From NCBI GenBank assembly GCA_028277985.1, contig JANQFG010000041.1, forward strand, positions 1-50,374: 50,374 nt of DNA, given 5' to 3'. The translations under genes were made by a program, and so were the position numbers. The notes below the pieces were generated by a model. The model worked only from the letters and a program-made list of their open reading frames with translations. It was not told the origin of the DNA and ran no database searches. The DNA is from a bacterium. GTDB taxonomy: Bacteria > Desulfobacterota > DSWW01. This document shows, piece by piece, positions 8,932 through 17,891 of the stretch. The first letter of the stretch is position 1; each line of letters opens with the position of its first letter.

Positions 8932-10991
8932 GCCTCGCCCTCTTCGCATTCCCGTATGAGCAGGTTTCCGTAGCGGTCCGCCTCGGCCCGATAGCCCGGG
9001 AGGACCACGGTCGTGGAATCCATCTGCTCGACAATCGCAGGGCCCAGGATCTTGACCCCTTCGGGCATCCGATGCCTCAGATAGATCGGTGCCTCTACCG
9101 GCCGTCCTGTGAACCAGACCTCCCGAGCGCCGACCGGCTCAGGCGCCTCTTCGGTCCCGGCAGCATGCTTGGGGGCCCGGAATTCCGGAAGCTTTCCAAG
9201 GGCAACCACTCTCAGGTTGACGAACTCGACCGCCTCTGCTTTGCGGGAGTATCCGTAGGCCCTTTCATGCAGCACGTGAAAGTCTTCCGTGATCGCCGTC
9301 AAATCGTTCGCGGCCAGCAAGCCTCCCCGTACGGGAACGGGCAATTCATATGACTGCCGGATGTAGCGCATGTCGGCCGTACGAATCAGCACCACGGAGG
9401 ATCCGGAGAATCCCTCCCGGCCGAGCTGTTCGGTGCCCTGCGCCTCCATGTCTTCGAAGATCGATTGGATTCGAGTCACGTCCGCATCCTTGGATACGGA
9501 GATATGAGTCTGTACATAGTCGTGTCTCACGTCCGCCGAGAGCATGCCCACGGCAGAGGATATGCCCGGATGTGGAGGCACCACGATTTCCTTCATGTTC
9601 AGTGCCTGGGCAAGCTCCACCCCGTGCATCGGGCCGGCTCCCCCAAAGGGGACGAGAATAAACTCGCGCGGGTCATAGCCGCGCTCCACCGAGACCCTTC
9701 GGATTCCGCGGATCATGTTCGCATCGACCACGGACAGGATGCCCTCGGCCGCCTCGTGAAGGTCGATGCCGAGCGGGCGTGCGATCTTCTCCTCCAGGAC
9801 CCGGGCCGCCTTCTCCAGGTCGAGAGGCATTTCTCCTCCGAGAAGCCCGGACGGGCTGAGCCTTCCCAGGACCAGGTTCGCATCGGTCACCGTGGGCTCC
9901 GTGCCGCCGCGGCCGTAGCAGACCGGTCCCGGGTCCGCACCCGCGCTTTCCGGCCCGACCCGAAGAGCACCTCCTTCGTCCACGCGGGCAATGCTTCCAC
10001 CGCCTGCTCCGATGGTGTTGATGTCGATCATGGGCAGCTTGATCGGGTAGCCCCCGATCTCGCTCTCCGTGGTCAGCCGCGGTGTCCCGTTCTCGATCAG
10101 GCAGATGTCCGAGCTCGTGCCCCCCATGTCGATGGTGATGACGTTCGGGCGCTCGATGGCCCTGGAGATGAAGACCCCGGTCAGCGCGCCTCCTGCAGGG
10201 CCGGAGAGCACGGTCCGGGCGCTCATCCTGCGGGCCGTTCGGGCCGTAATCACCCCTCCGTTCGATTGCATGATGTAAAGGTCCGAAGCGATGCCCATGT
10301 CCTTCATCTGCCGTTCCAGGTCCGCCACGTAGTCGTTGACCTTCGGCATGACATAAGCATTGATGCAGACGGTGCTCGTCCTCTCGTATTCCCTGAACTC
10401 GGGGAGCACCTCCGAAGAGGCCGTCACATGTGCCTCGGGAAGCACTTCGAAGATGATCGATTCGACCTCCTGTTCGTGGACCGGGTTCGCGTAGGAGTGC
10501 AGGAACGAGATGGCAATGGACAGGATTCCCTTCTCGCGGATCTGCTCCACGATCTGCCGGGTCTTCTCTCTATCGAGGTGCCGGAGGATTTCTCCCGTAT
10601 GGAGAACCCTCTCCGGAACCCCATAGCGCAGGTGACGAGGCACGACCGGGGCCGGCCGGGTGGCCCTGAAATCGTACAGCCTCGGCCGGTTCTGTCGCCC
10701 GATGTGCAGTACGTCCTCAAAGCCCTCTGTAGTGAGCAGCGCCGTGTTGGCGCCCTTGTGCTCCAGGAGTGCGTTGGTCGCGACCGTGGTGCCGTGGATA
10801 AGGAAGCAGAGCTCTTTCGGAAGGATGCCTTCTTTTTCGATCAGCTTGCGGACGCCGTTGACCACGGCCAGGGACGGATTGGACGGGGTGGAGGGAACCT
10901 TTGTGATCACCACGTCGCCGGAGGACTCCTCGAAGACGCACAGGTCCGTGAACGTTCCTCCCGTGTCGACCCCCAGCCGATACCGATGCAT
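8928..10991 (-). CDS. hyuA: Hydantoinase A / oxoprolinase-type ATPase subunit
   Basis: The 687-residue product begins with the ASKHA-type phosphate loop DTGGTFTD (residues 9-16). It continues with HGTTVATNALLEHKG, SGPAGGALTGV, the Asp-Met-Gly-Gly-Thr loop IDMGGTSSD, NTIGAGGGSIA and FGGAGPMHG, all standard for HyuA/acetone carboxylase beta-like subunits. It supplies the ATP-dependent activation of the substrate for the HyuB active site. The ATG at 10989-10991 is preceded by AGGAA at eight bases. It is the first gene of a two-gene operon with hyuB, and a candidate promoter lies just upstream at 11006-11034. Confidence 0.9.
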   Translation of the reverse strand: MHRYRLGVDTGGTFTDLCVFEESSGDVVITKVPSTPSNPSLAVVNGVRKLIEKEGILPKELCFLIHGTTVATNALLEHKGANTALLTTEGFEDVLHIGRQNRPRLYDFRATRPAPVVPRHLRYGVPERVLHTGEILRHLDREKTRQIVEQIREKGILSIAISFLHSYANPVHEQEVESIIFEVLPEAHVTASSEVLPEFREYERTSTVCINAYVMPKVNDYVADLERQMKDMGIASDLYIMQSNGGVITARTARRMSARTVLSGPAGGALTGVFISRAIERPNVITIDMGGTSSDICLIENGTPRLTTESEIGGYPIKLPMIDINTIGAGGGSIARVDEGGALRVGPESAGADPGPVCYGRGGTEPTVTDANLVLGRLSPSGLLGGEMPLDLEKAARVLEEKIARPLGIDLHEAAEGILSVVDANMIRGIRRVSVERGYDPREFILVPFGGAGPMHGVELAQALNMKEIVVPPHPGISSAVGMLSADVRHDYVQTHISVSKDADVTRIQSIFEDMEAQGTEQLGREGFSGSSVVLIRTADMRYIRQSYELPVPVRGGLLAANDLTAITEDFHVLHERAYGYSRKAEAVEFVNLRVVALGKLPEFRAPKHAAGTEEAPEPVGAREVWFTGRPVEAPIYLRHRMPEGVKILGPAIVEQMDSTTVVLPGYRAEADRYGNLLIRECEEGEA

Positions 10992-11005
10992 CTAATGAAT
11001 TCCTG

Positions 11006-11034
11006 GTGATAGGATGTTTCCGGATTATGGGCAA
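11006..11034 (-). promoter_or_regulatory. Candidate promoter of hyuAB
   Basis: On the minus strand TTGCCC (11034-11029), a 17-bp spacer and TATCAC (11011-11006) lie 14 bp upstream of the hyuA start. Spacing is ideal but both hexamers are only partial matches. Confidence 0.35.
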
Positions 11035-11100
11035 GGTTATACGAGGGGACGATCGAGGGTCAAGGGGGAGCAGGGGGATCGGGGATCACCCCCGGTGGTG

Positions 11101-11129
11101 TTGCGGTATGTCCATGCATGTGAAACAAT
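11101..11129 (+). promoter_or_regulatory. Weak candidate promoter of the 205-residue protein
   Basis: TTGCGG (11101-11106), a 17-bp spacer and AACAAT (11124-11129) lie about 50 bp upstream of the ATG at 11179. The match is modest; it is offered because the gap is a divergent control region between this gene and hyuA. Confidence 0.25.
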
Positions 11130-11178
11130 TGAAACCCGTCGCGGGAGCGCAGAAACACTTCCATAGAGGGAGTCAGCC

Positions 11179-11796
11179 ATGAACAAGAAGAGACTGAAAG
11201 AAGCGGAAAAGGAGTTTCTGAAGATGTACCCGGGTGGTTTCGGACATCCGGAAATGCAGAAGCTGGCAAAGAAGCACCAACCCGAAAAAATGGCCGCCCT
11301 CGCGAAGGAGTCTTTTGCCAAGGAGAAGTTCGACGATCATGACGAAATCGTCAAGGGCATGATCCAGGTCGTGACCCGCTCGTCCATGGTTTCCGTGTTC
11401 GAGAAACCGAAATTCCGCGACTTTGCCAAAGCCCTCGACTCGACCGGAAAGAAGAAGATGGCGCTCGCGCTCAAAGAGTTGCTTCACGGAAAAGAGGCAG
11501 CCGGCTTTGAAAGCCTCGTCGAAATTCTGAAGAAGCGCAAGCTTGCCAAATGGACCCTCGTTACCGCTTTTCTGTCCTATTACCGCCCAAAAAAGGAAAT
11601 CTTCGTGAAGCCGACAACGACGAAGGGCATCATCGGTTACTTCGAAGTTGAAGGGCTCGAGTACAACGCGACCCCCTCGTATGCGTTCTACAAGAAATAC
11701 CGAACGCTCATCAACAAGATGAAGAAAGAAGTGGACCCTTCGCTCTCGCCGAGCAACGCGGCCTTCTGTGGCTTTCTGATGATGACCTGCGTCTAG
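11179..11796 (+). CDS. Basic protein of unknown function
   Basis: A 205-residue, strongly lysine-rich soluble protein; the ATG at 11179 has GAGGGAG eight bases upstream. It starts with a charged helix (KKRLKEAEKEFLKMYPGGFG) followed by HPEMQKLAKKHQPEKM, and ends in a Cys-containing hydrophobic tail (AAFCGFLMMTCV). The middle half carries repeated Lys/Phe segments. I do not recognise a named family. Normal codon choice, a good ribosome-binding site and isolation between two divergent or convergent genes support a real single-gene unit. No signal peptide or membrane helix is evident. Confidence 0.7.
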   Translation: MNKKRLKEAEKEFLKMYPGGFGHPEMQKLAKKHQPEKMAALAKESFAKEKFDDHDEIVKGMIQVVTRSSMVSVFEKPKFRDFAKALDSTGKKKMALALKELLHGKEAAGFESLVEILKKRKLAKWTLVTAFLSYYRPKKEIFVKPTTTKGIIGYFEVEGLEYNATPSYAFYKKYRTLINKMKKEVDPSLSPSNAAFCGFLMMTCV

Positions 11797-11840
11797 TCCG
11801 CACAAAGAATATGGCGTGAACAGGACGAGGATCTGTGGTT

Positions 11841-12647
11841 TCAGATCTGTCGTTTACCGCTCTGTTCGAGCAGGAGGGCCCTGAGTTCGTACAGGAATCG
11901 ATCTTCCTGGCCCACGACACGAAAGGCAGGGATGGAGATTCGCTTCCGAAGGGACTCGGAGACGTGGTGGCGCACTCTAAGGGCAACTGCCTTTTCCAGC
12001 CCCTTTCTGCGCTCGAAGTAGGATTCCAGCAACTCCAGGTCGGCATCCGACAGGCGATTCACCTGTTCCGCGGTAAAGGAGAACTGCGGGGAAGCCAGCT
12101 CACTGTAGTATCTGAATTTCGTTCTCTCGCCGAGGTCGGAGGTCTGCGCTTTGGACACAACCACTGAGCCTGCTACATAATCCCCGATCCGTTTGTATTG
12201 GGGAGAGAAGAAAAGCACTACCCAGCAGGGCGGGAAGTTGTCGATGATCCGCAGTGTGTTCCGGACCAGACTGGCCGCAGGCTGGAGGGGAAAACCCCCA
12301 TCCTGCATGACTTGGATGCGCATGATCTTCTTCCCTGGGGTCTGCCCCCCCTTGAATATCTCGAAAAAAGTGTAGTAGAACATATCGACCAGGAACTTCA
12401 GGAGAAAGACGACCGCGGCTACATAGTAGAGGATCGATTCGCTCTCGCCGGCAGCGACGCGTTCGGCCAAGTTCCCGAAGAGCTTCTCGCCGAGAGCACC
12501 GAGCATGAGCAGTCCTATGCCGAGAATCAGTACACCGAGAAGGATGAGGGCCTGGTCGATACAGACGGCGACGAAACGAGTCCCCGGACCCGCGGGCCGG
12601 TAGGCAACCTCAACGTCCTCAGGGGTTTGGAACCGAATCTTCTCCAA
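11841..12647 (-). CDS. RDD-family membrane protein
   Basis: The RDD hallmark is present: GTRFVAVCIDQALIL at the first membrane helix (Arg and Asp), further hydrophobic segments, then GGQTPGKKIMRIQV and the late RIGDYVAGSVVV block. After the membrane domain comes a soluble tail of about 95 residues containing SYFERRKGLEKA and a long helical region. RDD proteins are small inner-membrane proteins, some linked to ion or solute movement. I chose a TTG start at 12647 because GGAGG stands seven bases upstream and it leaves a 33-bp gap to the divergent SpoIIM-like gene; a GTG at 12704 would extend it by 19 residues into that gene. Length is then 268 residues. Confidence 0.8.
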   Translation of the reverse strand: MEKIRFQTPEDVEVAYRPAGPGTRFVAVCIDQALILLGVLILGIGLLMLGALGEKLFGNLAERVAAGESESILYYVAAVVFLLKFLVDMFYYTFFEIFKGGQTPGKKIMRIQVMQDGGFPLQPAASLVRNTLRIIDNFPPCWVVLFFSPQYKRIGDYVAGSVVVSKAQTSDLGERTKFRYYSELASPQFSFTAEQVNRLSDADLELLESYFERRKGLEKAVALRVRHHVSESLRKRISIPAFRVVGQEDRFLYELRALLLEQSGKRQI

Positions 12648-12680
12648 AGGTCTTGCCTCCGTCGCAGGGAAGTGTGAATC

Positions 12681-13694
12681 ATGCTGGTGCGTCAGTACCT
12701 TCACGATCGAGAAGAATCATGGCGCCGTCTCCAGGCCCTGCTGGCCAGGGCGGAGAAGAACGGTGTCCGGTCCCTCTCCGATGAGGAGCTTCGTGAGTTC
12801 AGCTCCCTGTACCGCAGGGCGACCGTTCACCTCGCCCAGCTTCGAACCCGCACCCGTGAGAGACGACTCATCGAGCATCTGAACGATCTCGTAGCCAGAG
12901 GCCACGCTCTCATCTATGTGTCCAGACCGAAAACCTCGCTCCGTTCGATTGCCCTCCTGTTCTTGAGGGACTTTCCGGGCGTCTTTGCAGAGACCTTTCG
13001 GTTTCAGTCATTGGCCGTCATTCTTCTCTTCGGCTCGCTCCTCGTCAGCTTTGCTGCCACAACGGTCAATCCGGAGAACGGTTACGCCTTCCTGAGCGCT
13101 TACGATGTGCGCGGACCCGCCTCCGATCCGGAAACCCTGCAGGAGTTGCTGCTCCACGGGCGGGACAGCGGTATGGGTTCCCGCTCCTTTTTCTCATCTT
13201 TTCTGTTTGCACACAACACACGGGTGGGCGTGCTTGCCTTTGCGTCGGGAATCTTCTTCTGTGTCCCTACGCTCCTGTTGATCACCTACAACGGGCTCAT
13301 CATCGGTGCAATGTCCGCCGTTTACCACCGAGCGAACCTGGCCCAGGAGTGGTGGGCCTGGATCCTCCCGCACGGCATCACAGAGTTTCTCGCGATCTGC
13401 ATCGTGAGTGCTGCCGGGCTTCTGCTCGGATACAGCCTGATCGATCCGGGAGGAAGGCCCCGCCTGCAGGCCCTGATGGTTCGGGGCAGACAGGCAGCCG
13501 TTCTCGTCATCGGTGTGGTTCCCATGTTCTTCTTTGCAGCATTGATCGAAGGATTCCTGCGTCAGTCCCAGCTTCCAACCTCTGCACGATTCGTTTTCGC
13601 CCTCTTGAGTGCCTTGTTCTGGGCCGCCTTCTTCTTCATCGGGTCGAGGGCCTGGGCTAAAGCAGATTCCGGCCCCGGATCTCCAGGTACCTAG
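12681..13694 (+). CDS. SpoIIM-like (stage II sporulation protein M family) membrane protein
   Basis: The 337-residue protein has a helical cytosolic N-terminus of about 90 residues (FSSLYRRATVHLAQLR and RLIEHLNDLVARGHALIY, typical of the family), then about six membrane segments with FLFAHNTRVGVLAFASGIFF and YNGLIIGAMSAVYH, followed by LPHGITEFLAI. SpoIIM homologues occur widely outside sporulating bacteria beside RDD, MoxR and DUF58 genes, as here, so the name does not imply sporulation. It reads against its partner genes: its 3' end overlaps the 3' end of the DUF58 gene by 38 bp, tail to tail. Exact role unknown, probably envelope related. Confidence 0.85.
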   Translation: MLVRQYLHDREESWRRLQALLARAEKNGVRSLSDEELREFSSLYRRATVHLAQLRTRTRERRLIEHLNDLVARGHALIYVSRPKTSLRSIALLFLRDFPGVFAETFRFQSLAVILLFGSLLVSFAATTVNPENGYAFLSAYDVRGPASDPETLQELLLHGRDSGMGSRSFFSSFLFAHNTRVGVLAFASGIFFCVPTLLLITYNGLIIGAMSAVYHRANLAQEWWAWILPHGITEFLAICIVSAAGLLLGYSLIDPGGRPRLQALMVRGRQAAVLVIGVVPMFFFAALIEGFLRQSQLPTSARFVFALLSALFWAAFFFIGSRAWAKADSGPGSPGT

Positions 13695-14967
13695 CGATCA
13701 ACGGAGCCGCCACCTCCTTCGGCTCCAGATCGAGTGTGTGGACGCCTCCGGTCCTCAGCGCCTGAAGAACCTCCTGACGATCCCGTTCCAGGTCGTAGAC
13801 AATCGCGTGCACGAATGCCGCATTTGCTTCTTGCGGCCGACCGAGTACTACCTGGCGAAGGAAAGGGTCCCGAAGCGCAACGAACAGGAACAGATGTCGC
13901 CTCGCCTGCTGCAGAACGCCGGAAATCATTCCCACCGAGGTTTCACGGTCCGCCACGTCGCTCAGCACGATGACAAGGGCCCTTTTCTTCTGTCGTTCTC
14001 CCAGATAGGCAAAGGCCCGGGCGAAGTTCGTCTCCGTCATCTCGGTCTGAGCATCGAAGAGCATCTCCAGGATCGACTTGAGCTGCCCGCGTGCCTTTGT
14101 CGGGCCCAGAAAGGCCTTGACTCGATCCGAGAAGAGAAGCACGCCCACACGATCGGAATTCTCGATCGAGACCCCGGCCAGGGCCAGGGCCGCGTTGATC
14201 GCGTGGTCCAGCTTCGTGATGCCCTCTACCCGGCTGCCCATCAGCCGCCCCGTATCGATGGCGATCAGGATCTCGTGGTTTCGCTCGACCTCCAGTTGCC
14301 GGCAAATCAGCTTCCCGTGCTTGGCCGAGGCTTTCCAATCGACTCTTCGATAGTCGTCGCCGTAGACATACTGGCGAAGGGATTCGAAGTCCGTGCCGGG
14401 CCCTCGGAACCGGAGCGATTTGGTTCCCGGCTCGCTGAAACGGATCGTCCTCGCGAGGAGTTGGTGTCGTTGTAGACTCTGCAAGTCCGGGAATACCCGG
14501 ACCTCCTGTCCTGTCCCCAGGGCCCTCTCGACCAGGAGCAGGCCGAGGGGGCTCAGGAAGCGAAGATAGACAGGGCCAAAACTGTGCCGTCCTCGAGCCA
14601 GGCCTCGCAGATGGTAGGTCGCCACGGCCCGTCCTTCCGGCTTGACCCGGACGGGCACGATCGTGCCGGTGCCCTCGAAGGCTGCGGGAGCATCATCCCG
14701 TATCCAACCCTTCAATCCATACGGTCCGGGATTGTGTACCTCGATCTCCACGCAGATGGACCGCCCAAGGGAAAGTGTCGGCACGGGGCGCCGGGATACG
14801 CCCAACTCGGGCAGGCGGGAGGCCAACAAGAAATCCAGACCCAGGGCCAAAGCGATGACGCCGATAGATGCGCCCCAGACGAAGGCGAGCCAGGGCACGA
14901 TGAGTGAAAGAAAGGCCAACGGAATAGCGCTCGTTGCGAGCAGCAAAAGACGGCGAGAAGGCAACAT
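13657..14967 (-). CDS. DUF58-domain protein (von Willebrand-like, MoxR partner)
   Basis: The 436-residue protein has two N-terminal membrane segments, a beta-rich stretch, and the diagnostic DUF58 block GTDFESLRQYVYGDDYRRVD followed by WKASAK (about residues 205-230). After it comes a vWA-like fold starting AIDTGRLM, with the metal-site Asp-x-Gly form, and SDRVGVLLFSD. DUF58 proteins are encoded next to MoxR ATPases, which are thought to act on them as chaperone or remodelling partners. Its ATG follows the MoxR stop after 2 bp. The role is probably assembly or maturation of an envelope or extracellular complex; the client is unknown. Confidence 0.88.
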   Translation of the reverse strand: MLPSRRLLLLATSAIPLAFLSLIVPWLAFVWGASIGVIALALGLDFLLASRLPELGVSRRPVPTLSLGRSICVEIEVHNPGPYGLKGWIRDDAPAAFEGTGTIVPVRVKPEGRAVATYHLRGLARGRHSFGPVYLRFLSPLGLLLVERALGTGQEVRVFPDLQSLQRHQLLARTIRFSEPGTKSLRFRGPGTDFESLRQYVYGDDYRRVDWKASAKHGKLICRQLEVERNHEILIAIDTGRLMGSRVEGITKLDHAINAALALAGVSIENSDRVGVLLFSDRVKAFLGPTKARGQLKSILEMLFDAQTEMTETNFARAFAYLGERQKKRALVIVLSDVADRETSVGMISGVLQQARRHLFLFVALRDPFLRQVVLGRPQEANAAFVHAIVYDLERDRQEVLQALRTGGVHTLDLEPKEVAAPLIARYLEIRGRNLL

Positions 14968-14969
14968 GA

Positions 14970-15920
14970 CTATCGGGGCACCTCCATGTTGGCCAGCACG
15001 CCTTCCAGCACACGGTCGGTGGAGGCGAATTCCAGGTCGGCGCTCGGCCGAAGAACGATGCGGTGCCGCAGAACCGGAAGGAAGAGCTTCTTCACATCGT
15101 CAGGAAGGACATAGTCTCTGCCTTCGAAAGCGGCAAGGGTCTTGGCGGCCGCAAGAAGCGTTACGCCGGCCCTGGGACTCGCACCCAGAAGGATCTCCAC
15201 GTGATTGCGCGTGCTGCGGATCAGACGGTTGACATAGGCGACGACTTCATCGCGTACGATCGCTTCGTTGGCTCGACGTTTGGCTTCCAGAAGGGAAGGG
15301 ATGTCGGCGGTCTTCTGTAGTCCGAAGCGACTCAGATCCCGGTCTCCCAGTGTGGTGTGATGCTCGCCGAGCAGGCGTTTCTCGCTTGTCTCATCCGGAT
15401 ACTCCACGGCAACCTTGAACATGAATCGGTCCAACTGGGCTTCGGGCAGGGGATAGGTTCCCTCCTGCTCGATCGGGTTTTGAGTGGCGAAGACCATGAA
15501 GGGCGGCTCCAGGGGGTACGTCACGCCGTCCACCGTGACTTTTCCTTCCTGCATCGCCTCAAGCAGCGCCGCCTGGGTCTTGGCGGGAGCCCGGTTGATC
15601 TCGTCCGCCAGGACGAAATTTGTGAACACCGGGCCGGGATGGAAGCGGAACTGGCCCGTTTTCGCGTCAAAGACGTTCGTGCCGATTACATCTGCAGGCA
15701 TCAGATCCGGCGTGAACTGAATCCGCTTGAACCTGCAGTCGAGGAGTTCTGCGAGACATCGAACCAGCAGAGTCTTGGCCGTGCCGGGCACGCCCTCGAC
15801 AAGCACGTGTCCTTCGGAAAGCAGCGCGCACAGCATGAGCAGGATGGGCTCACGCTGCCCGAAGACGACCTTTTCCACTTCAGCCAGGGATCTTTCGTAC
15901 AGTTCCTTGATTTGTTGCAT
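14970..15920 (-). CDS. MoxR-family AAA+ ATPase
   Basis: A 316-residue single-domain ATPase. Walker A is GVPGTAKT (residues 43-50), Walker B is FVLADEINR (about 102-110), sensor 1 is FATQNPIEQEGTYPLPEAQ, and the C-terminal lid carries GASPRAGVTLL, the MoxR-type sensor 2. It should remodel or activate partner proteins, most likely the vWA-like DUF58 product encoded directly after it. The ATG at 15918-15920 is chosen because the family starts there; the longer frame upstream is low-complexity read-through of the overlapping gene. Its start lies 41 bp inside the end of the DUF4350 gene. Confidence 0.92.
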   Translation of the reverse strand: MQQIKELYERSLAEVEKVVFGQREPILLMLCALLSEGHVLVEGVPGTAKTLLVRCLAELLDCRFKRIQFTPDLMPADVIGTNVFDAKTGQFRFHPGPVFTNFVLADEINRAPAKTQAALLEAMQEGKVTVDGVTYPLEPPFMVFATQNPIEQEGTYPLPEAQLDRFMFKVAVEYPDETSEKRLLGEHHTTLGDRDLSRFGLQKTADIPSLLEAKRRANEAIVRDEVVAYVNRLIRSTRNHVEILLGASPRAGVTLLAAAKTLAAFEGRDYVLPDDVKKLFLPVLRHRIVLRPSADLEFASTDRVLEGVLANMEVPR

Positions 15921-17130
15921 CGATTGCCTTTCTCGTATGGCGCCAGAGGTCACCGTACAGCTTGAGCATTTCCCTTTCCGACAGCCGTCGACCCGCGTCG
16001 AGGGCCTTCCGGATCCGCTGGAGGGAGCGGCCGATCGCCTCTGCCTCGGAGCAGGAACGGGCGCGCAGGTCCTTGAGCACCGCAACGGGATCGCTCGGAT
16101 CGCGGAGCCGATAGGCCTCACCCAGCTCTCTTGTCAACCCGGCAACGACTTGCCTCAGGCTCATGTCGGTTCTTTCCCCTCGCCGGTACAGGTCGGCCAT
16201 GGCGTAAACGTATTCCGCCTTGGATCGTCGGCTCTCATCCCGGTAGGGAATGGGTGGCCCGAACGGCCTGTATCGGCTCCAGACAAAAAAGAGGACCGAG
16301 AGAGTGATCGCGGCTGCCACTACATTGATCGGAAACTTCAGGATGAGCCGCAGCACATTCGGTGAGCGGTACATGCCATGGTAGAACTCGTCGAAGACCA
16401 TGCCTGCGAGGCCGTACCGGAATGCGAGGTTATAGGCGAAGACGCTGTTGTCCGCCTTGAGGATACGCCCGTTCCGAAACAGGGAACCGTCCGCCACCAG
16501 GACGATCCGTCCCTCCCCCCGCCTGGTTTCCAGGAGGAAGGGCCTTTGGTCCACGTAGGCAATGTGTTCCGCTTCCTCGATTCCCTGCCCCTCGAACCAG
16601 CAGGAATGCTCTTGGGCGATCGTTTCACAGTTGCCGGTGATCGGGATTTGGGTCGGATCGAGAGGTTGCTCGGAAAGTATGGCTGCTCTGTCCGTCGAAG
16701 CAGCCCCCTCAAGGCTTACTTGGATCCCAAGAGAATCGAGCGCATGGGCATAGCCTTTCCCTGCCTTCTGAAAGGGAGAGCAGGAGAAGGCGAGGAGTAG
16801 GGTATTGCCTTCGGAAATCCAGGGTTCGAGCTCTTCCAGATAGAGGGAATCGCGATGCAGCAAATGGGCGCTTGGTTCAATAAGAAGGAGCATCCCCTTC
16901 TGCTCCAGAACCCTGGATGGGAGTGCTACGTTCCTTGCTGGGGAGAAGCCCGCTTCGGTCAACAGCTGGAAATACGCCTTGTGCCCAATGGGGGAGGTCC
17001 CCAGGGAACTGCTTCTCAGGCCTGCCTCCTGCTCTCCGAAGACCTGGAAGAGAAGATTCGCGATGACTACCACGGCGATGAATGCCAGGGCCACTGCGTA
17101 GCCCCCTCGACGGTGTGCCGGGCCGCTCAT
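15880..17130 (-). CDS. DUF4350-type membrane-anchored protein
   Basis: The 416-residue protein has a first membrane helix near residues 12-32, a soluble periplasmic region with SSLGTSPIGHKAYFQLLTEAG and GEGRIVLVADGSLFRNGRI, and a second helix near residue 275 (FPINVVAAAITLSVLFFVW). It ends with a helical cytosolic tail of about 120 residues. The GHKA.F.LL...G motif and the later DEF.HG pattern fit DUF4350, a family with a GATase-like fold found beside MoxR and DUF58 genes. The ATG overlaps the DUF4129 stop in an ATGA. Function is unknown; context suggests a part of the same envelope complex. Confidence 0.8.
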   Translation of the reverse strand: MSGPAHRRGGYAVALAFIAVVVIANLLFQVFGEQEAGLRSSSLGTSPIGHKAYFQLLTEAGFSPARNVALPSRVLEQKGMLLLIEPSAHLLHRDSLYLEELEPWISEGNTLLLAFSCSPFQKAGKGYAHALDSLGIQVSLEGAASTDRAAILSEQPLDPTQIPITGNCETIAQEHSCWFEGQGIEEAEHIAYVDQRPFLLETRRGEGRIVLVADGSLFRNGRILKADNSVFAYNLAFRYGLAGMVFDEFYHGMYRSPNVLRLILKFPINVVAAAITLSVLFFVWSRYRPFGPPIPYRDESRRSKAEYVYAMADLYRRGERTDMSLRQVVAGLTRELGEAYRLRDPSDPVAVLKDLRARSCSEAEAIGRSLQRIRKALDAGRRLSEREMLKLYGDLWRHTRKAIDATNQGTVRKIPG

Positions 17131-17891
17131 CCCTGAAGCCCTTTCATGAGTTCGTCGTACACTGTCCTGCTAAGGCGGTAGTCCTCATCACTGCAGGGCT
17201 GCATCCCGTACCACTTCTCATCGAGGAATCGAACCAGGACCAGGAGTCGTTCGTACCGGATGGGGTCTCTGTGCCATCTCATGGCGAACTCGCGGTTGGT
17301 TTCGGTGTCGATGGAGCCGGTTTTGTCCTGTCTTCGGAATTCAGCAACCAGGGACCGAAAAAGGAGGCGAATCGCATCCACGTAGGCGCCCCTGGCGGCA
17401 AGGGCCTCCGCCCTCGCCGCCAGGCTCGCTGTGGTCTCGCGCTGCAGGTCTTGCTCGGGGGCATCTTCCCCCCCGGCCGTATCTCCACGGAGGGAACGGT
17501 GCAGCACGAACCCGATGTGCCCCAGAATCAGAAGCAGAAGCATCAGGCTTGCGAACATGACGAGGGAGTAGAGGATGGGGGACGTCACGTACAGTCCGTT
17601 GAGAAAGGCCATGAGTCTGTCCAACGCCCCCTGTAGAAGGCGCAGGAAGTCATCGAGCTTCAGAAACAACTTGGCAAGGGGATGGTTGTATTCGGGCTGG
17701 GCGAGAATCCTTTCCAGGGAGGCGCGTGTCTGTTCCGGGGAGTAGCGCAGGGGGCCTGTGGTCTGGGCGGCCACCCCTCCGGCCGCAGCCATCGCCCCAC
17801 TTCCCGGCAAAGCCAGCATACCGGCGAGAAACAAACCGCCTGTGTGCAGAAGGGGGCCGGCCGAATGGGGCTTGCCGTCAGCCTGTTTCAC
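17127..17891 (-). CDS. DUF4129-type protein
   Basis: The 254-residue protein has a signal-like hydrophobic N-terminus, a membrane segment near the middle (ILYSLVMFASLMLLLLILG), and a C-terminal helical domain with YVDAIRLLFRSLVAEFRRQ, NREFAMRW and FLDEKWYG. These match DUF4129, usually the C-terminal domain of transglutaminase-like proteins but also encoded alone in MoxR clusters. A GTG start at 17891 is preferred: it lies 14 bp inside the upstream gene end. Starting at 17963 would place 72 more bases in that gene. Its stop overlaps the DUF4350 start. Confidence 0.72.
   Translation of the reverse strand: MKQADGKPHSAGPLLHTGGLFLAGMLALPGSGAMAAAGGVAAQTTGPLRYSPEQTRASLERILAQPEYNHPLAKLFLKLDDFLRLLQGALDRLMAFLNGLYVTSPILYSLVMFASLMLLLLILGHIGFVLHRSLRGDTAGGEDAPEQDLQRETTASLAARAEALAARGAYVDAIRLLFRSLVAEFRRQDKTGSIDTETNREFAMRWHRDPIRYERLLVLVRFLDEKWYGMQPCSDEDYRLSRTVYDELMKGLQG

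Noticed and set aside
7456..8973. Long 505-codon plus-strand frame opposite hyuB
   Set aside because: Composition is that of an antisense shadow of a GC-rich gene; hyuB and hyuA motifs on the minus strand are unambiguous.
12648..12704. GTG start at 12704 for the RDD protein
   Set aside because: It would overlap the divergent SpoIIM-like gene, whereas the TTG at 12647 has a strong ribosome-binding site.
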